Source: Solirubrobacterales bacterium (GTDB lineage Bacteria > Actinomycetota > Thermoleophilia > Solirubrobacterales > Solirubrobacteraceae). Taken from it: 8,366 nt of DNA. Both the position numbers and the translations under genes were made by a program. Of this stretch, positions 4,751 to 8,366 are shown piece by piece. The number at the start of each line of letters is the position of its first letter. Within the stretch, counting starts at the first letter, position 1. The DNA lies in NCBI GenBank assembly GCA_009781575.1, contig WQXW01000062.1:1-8366 (forward strand), written 5' to 3'. The notes under the pieces were generated by a model. The model saw nothing but the letters and a program-made list of their open reading frames with translations, was not told where the DNA came from and ran no database searches.

Positions 4751-7700
4751 ATGACTGACGCGAGCGCGGTCGAGCCGCCGCCGGCCGCCGGCCGGGGACG
4801 CCTGGCCGAGGTGATCGCCTCGCGGGGCGGCCGGGCCGCGCCGGAGGCGCCGTTCGTGATCGAGCACCGCGAGGCGCTCATCTACATGCTCTGCGAGGCC
4901 GCCGAGCTCGAGCACGGCATCATGTGCCAGTACCTGTTCGCCGCGTTCTCGCTCAAGCAGCGAGAGGACGAGGGGCTCTCCCCCGAGGAGCTCGACGCGG
5001 TCACGCGCTGGCGGCGCGCCATCACCCACGTGGCGACCGAGGAGATGCTCCACCTGGCGCTCGTGCACAACCTGCTCTCCGCGATCGGCGCCGCGCCGCA
5101 CTTCGGGCGACCCAATCTCCCCGCGCCCGCACACAACTATCCGGCGGGTGTGAACCTGACGCTCGTGCCGTTCGGCGAGCCCGCGCTTGCGCACTTCATG
5201 TTCCTCGAGCGACCCGAGGGGATGGCGCTGGAGGGCGCCAAGGGGATCGACGCGCCGCTCGCCGACGCGGTCCCGCTGATGTCCGAGCGCGACATCGTGC
5301 CCCAGCCGCAGGACTTCGCGACCGTGGGGCATCTCTATCGCTCGATCGAGCTCGGCTTCGCGCACCTCGCCGAGAAGTTCGGCGAGCGCCACCTGTTCGT
5401 CGGTCCTCCGCGCGCGCAGGCCAGCAGCGAGAGCTTCCGCTGGCCCGAGCTGGTCGCGGTGACCGACCTCGCCTCCGCCCAGCGCGCGATCGACACGATC
5501 CTCGAGCAGGGCGAGGGCGCGCGCGGGCACTGGGAAGCCGCCCACTTCGGGCAGTTCGTGCGGATCCTCGACGAATACCGCCAGATGAAGCGCGCAAAGC
5601 CCGCGTTCGACCCGGTGCGGCCGGTGATGTTCGCCACCGTGCGGCTCTGCCGGCACGACGAGTCGGTACCGCAGATCGGCGAGCGCGTCACATCGCGCTG
5701 CGTCGACCTGTTCAACGTCGGCTACGAGATCCTGCTGCAGATGTTCGAGCGCTACTTCGCTCACACCGAGGAGAGCGACGCGCAGCTCGCCACGCTCGCC
5801 GACGCCACCGTCACGCTGATGGCCGGCGTGCTGAGGCCGCTCGGGAGCCTCATCACCGCGCTGCCGGTCGGTCCCGACCACCCGGGCCGCAACGCGGGCC
5901 CGAGCTTCGAGCTGTTCTACGAGGACGACTACCTGATGCCCCACCGCGACGCGGCGTGGGCGCTGCTCGAGGAGCGCGTTCGCGAGGCGGCCACGTTCTG
6001 CGGGCTGATCCAGGAGATCGCCTCCGAGCCGCCCGCGCGCGCGCTCGACCCGGTGGGCGCCGCTCTGACCGGCGTCGCCGACTCGCTCGCCGCGCATTTC
6101 CCCGAGTGGGGCGCCAGCAGCCGCTTTGCTCGGGGCGCGCCGCGCGGCACGGGGCTCGACGACGACGAGTCCGAGGAGCTGGCTCAACAGGTGGTGGGCT
6201 ACGTGGCCGCGGTCGGCGAGACGGGCCGCACCGACGAGCTGACCGCGCTCTTCGACGACGCCGCGCGCGCGTTCGCGCTTGCCCTCAACCAAGCGCGTGC
6301 CGGCAGGACCGTTGAGGGGCGCGCGCAGGCTGCCGCCGCGGCAGGGCGCCTCGCCGCCGGCGTGCTGCGGCCGCTCGCGGAGGGCATCACCGGGCGCCGG
6401 CCCGCCGGCACGGCGCAGGAATCCACCGAGCCCGCCGTCGACGCGCCCGGGCAGGAGTCCACGGGACTCGAGCAGAGCGTGTGGGAGCTCGCGCAGGCCG
6501 CGACAGAGCTGAGCGCGCGGGGCGGCAGCGATCCTCGCCCGCAGGCGCGGATGATGGAGGCCACCGCGACGCTGCAGGAGCTCACCGTCGCGCTCGCGTT
6601 GGCACAGGGCGACGGCGACGCCCGGGCGCGGGAGCGCCTGGAGCGCCTGCGCGCGCTGCAGTCCGGCTGCGAGCCCGGCATTCGATGTGCCCATGACGGG
6701 CCCTATCTCGTGACCAACGCCGCGCGTGTTCACAACTGGCTGGGCGAGGAGCTCGCGACCCGCCCCCAGATGGCGCTCTGCCGCTGTGGCGAGTCGGCGA
6801 TCAAGCCGAGCTGCGACGGCGCGTGCGCGCGGATCGGCTTCAGCGACGCCAAGGATCCTGGGCGGGTGGGAGATCGGCGTGACACCTACGATGGGGTGCA
6901 ACTCACTGTCTTCGACAACCGCGGCATCTGTCAGCACTCGGGTCTCTGCAGCGATCGGCTGTCGAGTGTGTTCCACACCGAGGGCGCCTTCGTCACCCCG
7001 AGCGGGGGGCGGATGGATGAGATCATCCGCGCCGTGCGCGACTGCCCGTCGGGCGCGCTCAGCTACGCGATCGACGGTGTGGAGGCGCGCGCGCAGGTCG
7101 ACTGGGACGGCGAGCGCGAGCCGGCGATAGAGATCAGCAGGGACGGTCCCTACCGCGTCACCGGGGGCATCGCGCTCACCGATGAGGACGGGGCGGAGGT
7201 CGCGCGCGCGCAGGGAGCTTCGCGCGAGCACTACGCACTGTGCCGTTGCGGTCACTCGCAGAACAAGCCGTTCTGCAGCGGCATGCACTGGTACGTTGAC
7301 TTCAACGATCCGGTGCTCGACCCCGAGCGCGTGCCCATGCTCTTTGAGTGGTGCGGCGGACTGCCCGCGCTCACCCGCACGACACGCATCTTCTACGAGA
7401 AGCACGTCCCCGCGGACCCTCTGCTCGCGCCGCTCTTTGCCAACATGGCGCCGGACCACCCGCAGCGCGTTGCGCGCTGGCTGGCCGAGGTGTTCGGCGG
7501 CCCGCAGCTGTACAGCGAGCGCCACGGCGGCTACCGGCGGATGGTCTCCCAGCACCTCGGCAGGGCGCTCACGGAGGAGATGCGCGCGCGCTGGGTCGAG
7601 CTCATCTGCCGCTCCGCGCAGGAGGCCGGCCTGCCATCCGACGCCGAGTTCCAGGCGGCGTTTCGCTCCTACATCGAGTGGGGATCGCGCGTGGCGCTCG

Positions 7701-8107
7701 AAAACTCACAGCCGGGGGCCAAGCCGCCTCCCGACATGCCGATGCCCCGCTGGTGGTGGGCGTGCGATGCGACTCCCGGCTCCAGGGTGCCGGCGCTCGG
7801 CGGGGAGGAGCAGGCGCCACAGCAGGCGGCCCCTCTCCCGGGCGAGGACGAGCCGGTCGGCTTTGAGGAGCACATCAAGCCGCTCTTCCGGGAGCGCGAT
7901 CGCAAGTCGATGAAGGCCGCCTTCGACCTGTGGTCGCTCGACGACGTGATCCGGCACGCCGACGCGATCCTCGAGCGGCTCGAGGACGGCTCGATGCCGT
8001 GCGACGGCGCGTGGCCGGCGGAGCGCGTGGCGGTGTTCCGCCGCTGGGTGGAGGAGGGCAAGCCCGCGAGCGCCGCGCGCAGTCCCAGGTCGAACACACC
8101 TGTCTGA
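4751..8107 (+). CDS. Multidomain ferritin-like / CDGSH / ferredoxin-like / truncated globin protein
   Basis: A 1118-residue soluble protein with no signal peptide. Residues 36-275 are a ferritin-like domain of the VioB/RebD (iminophenylpyruvate dimer synthase-like) type: AELEHGIMCQYL (51-62), ATEEMLHL (95-102), and E255 with H265 as likely iron ligands. Residues 286-425 continue that family's helical part. Residues 430-640 are Ala-rich, probably helical linker. A CDGSH-type domain (645-700) has CRCGESAIKPSCDGAC (677-692), with Cys692 replacing the usual His. A divergent ferredoxin-like domain follows (GICQHSGLC 725-733, CPSGAL 765-770). A second CDGSH-type motif, CRCGHSQNKPFCSGMH (831-846), keeps the His. 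Residues 862-985 form a group II-like truncated globin: FY (881-882), FGGPQLY (915-921), probable proximal His935 and Trp948. The end (1038-1104) has MPCDGAWP (1082-1089) and no CxxCH haem motif. The last residues, SNTPV, and the stop lie in repeat copy 3. Oxygen, NO or redox chemistry is likely; the substrate is unknown. Confidence 0.88.
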   Translation: MTDASAVEPPPAAGRGRLAEVIASRGGRAAPEAPFVIEHREALIYMLCEAAELEHGIMCQYLFAAFSLKQREDEGLSPEELDAVTRWRRAITHVATEEMLHLALVHNLLSAIGAAPHFGRPNLPAPAHNYPAGVNLTLVPFGEPALAHFMFLERPEGMALEGAKGIDAPLADAVPLMSERDIVPQPQDFATVGHLYRSIELGFAHLAEKFGERHLFVGPPRAQASSESFRWPELVAVTDLASAQRAIDTILEQGEGARGHWEAAHFGQFVRILDEYRQMKRAKPAFDPVRPVMFATVRLCRHDESVPQIGERVTSRCVDLFNVGYEILLQMFERYFAHTEESDAQLATLADATVTLMAGVLRPLGSLITALPVGPDHPGRNAGPSFELFYEDDYLMPHRDAAWALLEERVREAATFCGLIQEIASEPPARALDPVGAALTGVADSLAAHFPEWGASSRFARGAPRGTGLDDDESEELAQQVVGYVAAVGETGRTDELTALFDDAARAFALALNQARAGRTVEGRAQAAAAAGRLAAGVLRPLAEGITGRRPAGTAQESTEPAVDAPGQESTGLEQSVWELAQAATELSARGGSDPRPQARMMEATATLQELTVALALAQGDGDARARERLERLRALQSGCEPGIRCAHDGPYLVTNAARVHNWLGEELATRPQMALCRCGESAIKPSCDGACARIGFSDAKDPGRVGDRRDTYDGVQLTVFDNRGICQHSGLCSDRLSSVFHTEGAFVTPSGGRMDEIIRAVRDCPSGALSYAIDGVEARAQVDWDGEREPAIEISRDGPYRVTGGIALTDEDGAEVARAQGASREHYALCRCGHSQNKPFCSGMHWYVDFNDPVLDPERVPMLFEWCGGLPALTRTTRIFYEKHVPADPLLAPLFANMAPDHPQRVARWLAEVFGGPQLYSERHGGYRRMVSQHLGRALTEEMRARWVELICRSAQEAGLPSDAEFQAAFRSYIEWGSRVALENSQPGAKPPPDMPMPRWWWACDATPGSRVPALGGEEQAPQQAAPLPGEDEPVGFEEHIKPLFRERDRKSMKAAFDLWSLDDVIRHADAILERLEDGSMPCDGAWPAERVAVFRRWVEEGKPASAARSPRSNTPV

Positions 8108-8192
8108 GGAGCCGGTGGGGGATTCAAAATGAGGATTCCTTCCGCGCGGAACGAATCCTCAAAACAAAACACGCAACGGACGGAGCGGGCCG
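8088..8192 (+). repeat. Interspersed nested-palindrome repeat, copy 3
   Basis: The common 88-bp core is 8092-8179, with no gap against copies 1 and 2. The inner palindrome 8131-8160 is the best preserved of the three (14 of 15 pairs). The left end GGTCGAACA (8088-8096) is intact; the right end is degraded. The copy overlaps the 3' end of the fusion gene and supplies its TGA (8105-8107). The hairpin just downstream of the stop suggests a role in ending transcription or stabilising the mRNA. It also lies immediately upstream of the next gene's promoter candidate. Confidence 0.9.
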
Positions 8193-8198
8193 GGCCTG

Positions 8199-8204
8199 TA
8201 CACT
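8199..8204 (+). promoter_or_regulatory. Candidate -10 element of a leaderless transcript
   Basis: TACACT fits the TANNNT form of actinobacterial -10 elements and ends seven bases before the GTG at 8212, the spacing expected when transcription starts on the start codon. No recognisable -35 hexamer is seen at 17-18 bp upstream, and there is only a weak GAGCAGG-type purine run before the GTG. Confidence 0.35.
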
Positions 8205-8211
8205 CGAGCAG

Positions 8212-8366
8212 GTGAACGCTCCCGACGAGCCGGGGCTTCGCGTAAACCGGAGGACCACCGAATCGCTCCGTCCCAGCCGCGCGCGGGCGTTGCCGATGGC
8301 CATCGTGTTGGTGTGCCTCGCGGCCACCGCGCCGATGGCGGTGGCGGCCTCGGCCTCGGCCTCGGC
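8212..8366 (+). CDS. Start of an exported protein (partial, cut by the window edge)
   Basis: Fifty-one codons are visible, open to the edge. The product begins with a charged stretch rich in Arg (residues 10-25), then a hydrophobic segment PMAIVLVCLAATAPMAVA (28-45), then Ala-Ser repeats. This is the shape of a Sec-type signal peptide with an AVA-A cleavage site near residue 45. Cys35 lies inside the hydrophobic core and does not form a good lipobox, so a lipoprotein is less likely. The start could be GTG 8212, which is supported by the TACACT element, or ATG 8296 (residue 29), which would leave too few charged residues for a normal signal. A GGCCTC hexamer repeats three and a half times at 8346-8366, encoding the Ala-Ser run; its length could vary without frameshift. 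The mature protein is outside the window, so no function can be given. Confidence 0.6.
   Translation, partial: MNAPDEPGLRVNRRTTESLRPSRARALPMAIVLVCLAATAPMAVAASASAS

Noticed and set aside
4721..7555. A 944-codon open frame on the minus strand, opposite the fusion gene
   Set aside because: It has no recognisable domain, is made of Arg/Gly/Val/His-rich sequence, and mirrors the codon bias of the plus-strand gene, whose domains are clear. Long antisense frames are expected in GC-rich DNA.
7862..8062. A c-type cytochrome domain at the end of the fusion protein
   Set aside because: The segment looks superficially like cytochrome-c helices but has no CxxCH haem-attachment motif and only one Cys.
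8131..8160. A tRNA or structured RNA gene in the repeat hairpin
   Set aside because: It is a simple palindrome with almost no loop, lacks tRNA arms or anticodon, and recurs at three sites as part of the interspersed repeat.

Overview
The window is very GC-rich, uses short intergenic gaps and overlapping start/stop codons, and carries gene families common in Actinomycetota. Linocin-type encapsulin, LtrA and CDGSH/truncated-globin proteins all fit a soil-type high-GC actinobacterium. A Thermoleophilia-like lineage is possible, but that is inference; no rRNA or marker gene is present to fix the taxon.

Layout. Positions 98-1621 (minus) encode an amino-acid permease of the APC superfamily, closest in motif content to glutamate:GABA antiporters. 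A 505-bp non-coding stretch (1622-2126) follows, holding a triple 22-bp direct repeat, a Fur-like palindrome and the first copy of a palindromic interspersed repeat. Next comes a two-gene operon (2127-3304, plus). It encodes an encapsulated ferritin ending in a cargo-loading peptide, and the encapsulin shell protein, with an ATGA start/stop overlap. After a short degenerate tandem repeat and a second copy of the interspersed repeat lies a convergent LtrA-family membrane protein (3525-4703, minus). Divergent from it, with only 47 bp between, is a 1118-residue multidomain protein (4751-8107, plus). The third copy of the interspersed repeat forms the end of that gene. The window closes with the start of an exported protein (8212 to the edge).

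Theme. Two separate iron/oxygen systems sit about 1.4 kb apart. One is a ferritin-in-encapsulin nanocompartment, which stores iron and removes Fe(II). The other is a fusion protein with, in order, a VioB/RebD-type ferritin-like domain, a CDGSH-type Fe-S domain whose histidine ligand is replaced by cysteine, a divergent ferredoxin-like domain, a canonical CDGSH domain, a truncated haemoglobin domain and a conserved-looking C-terminal segment. Such an array suggests an electron-transfer or oxygen/NO-linked redox enzyme, but its reaction cannot be read from sequence.

The most striking non-coding feature is the repeat family: three same-orientation copies aligning over 88 bp without any gap, each built as a nested palindrome, bracketing the encapsulin operon and terminating the fusion gene.
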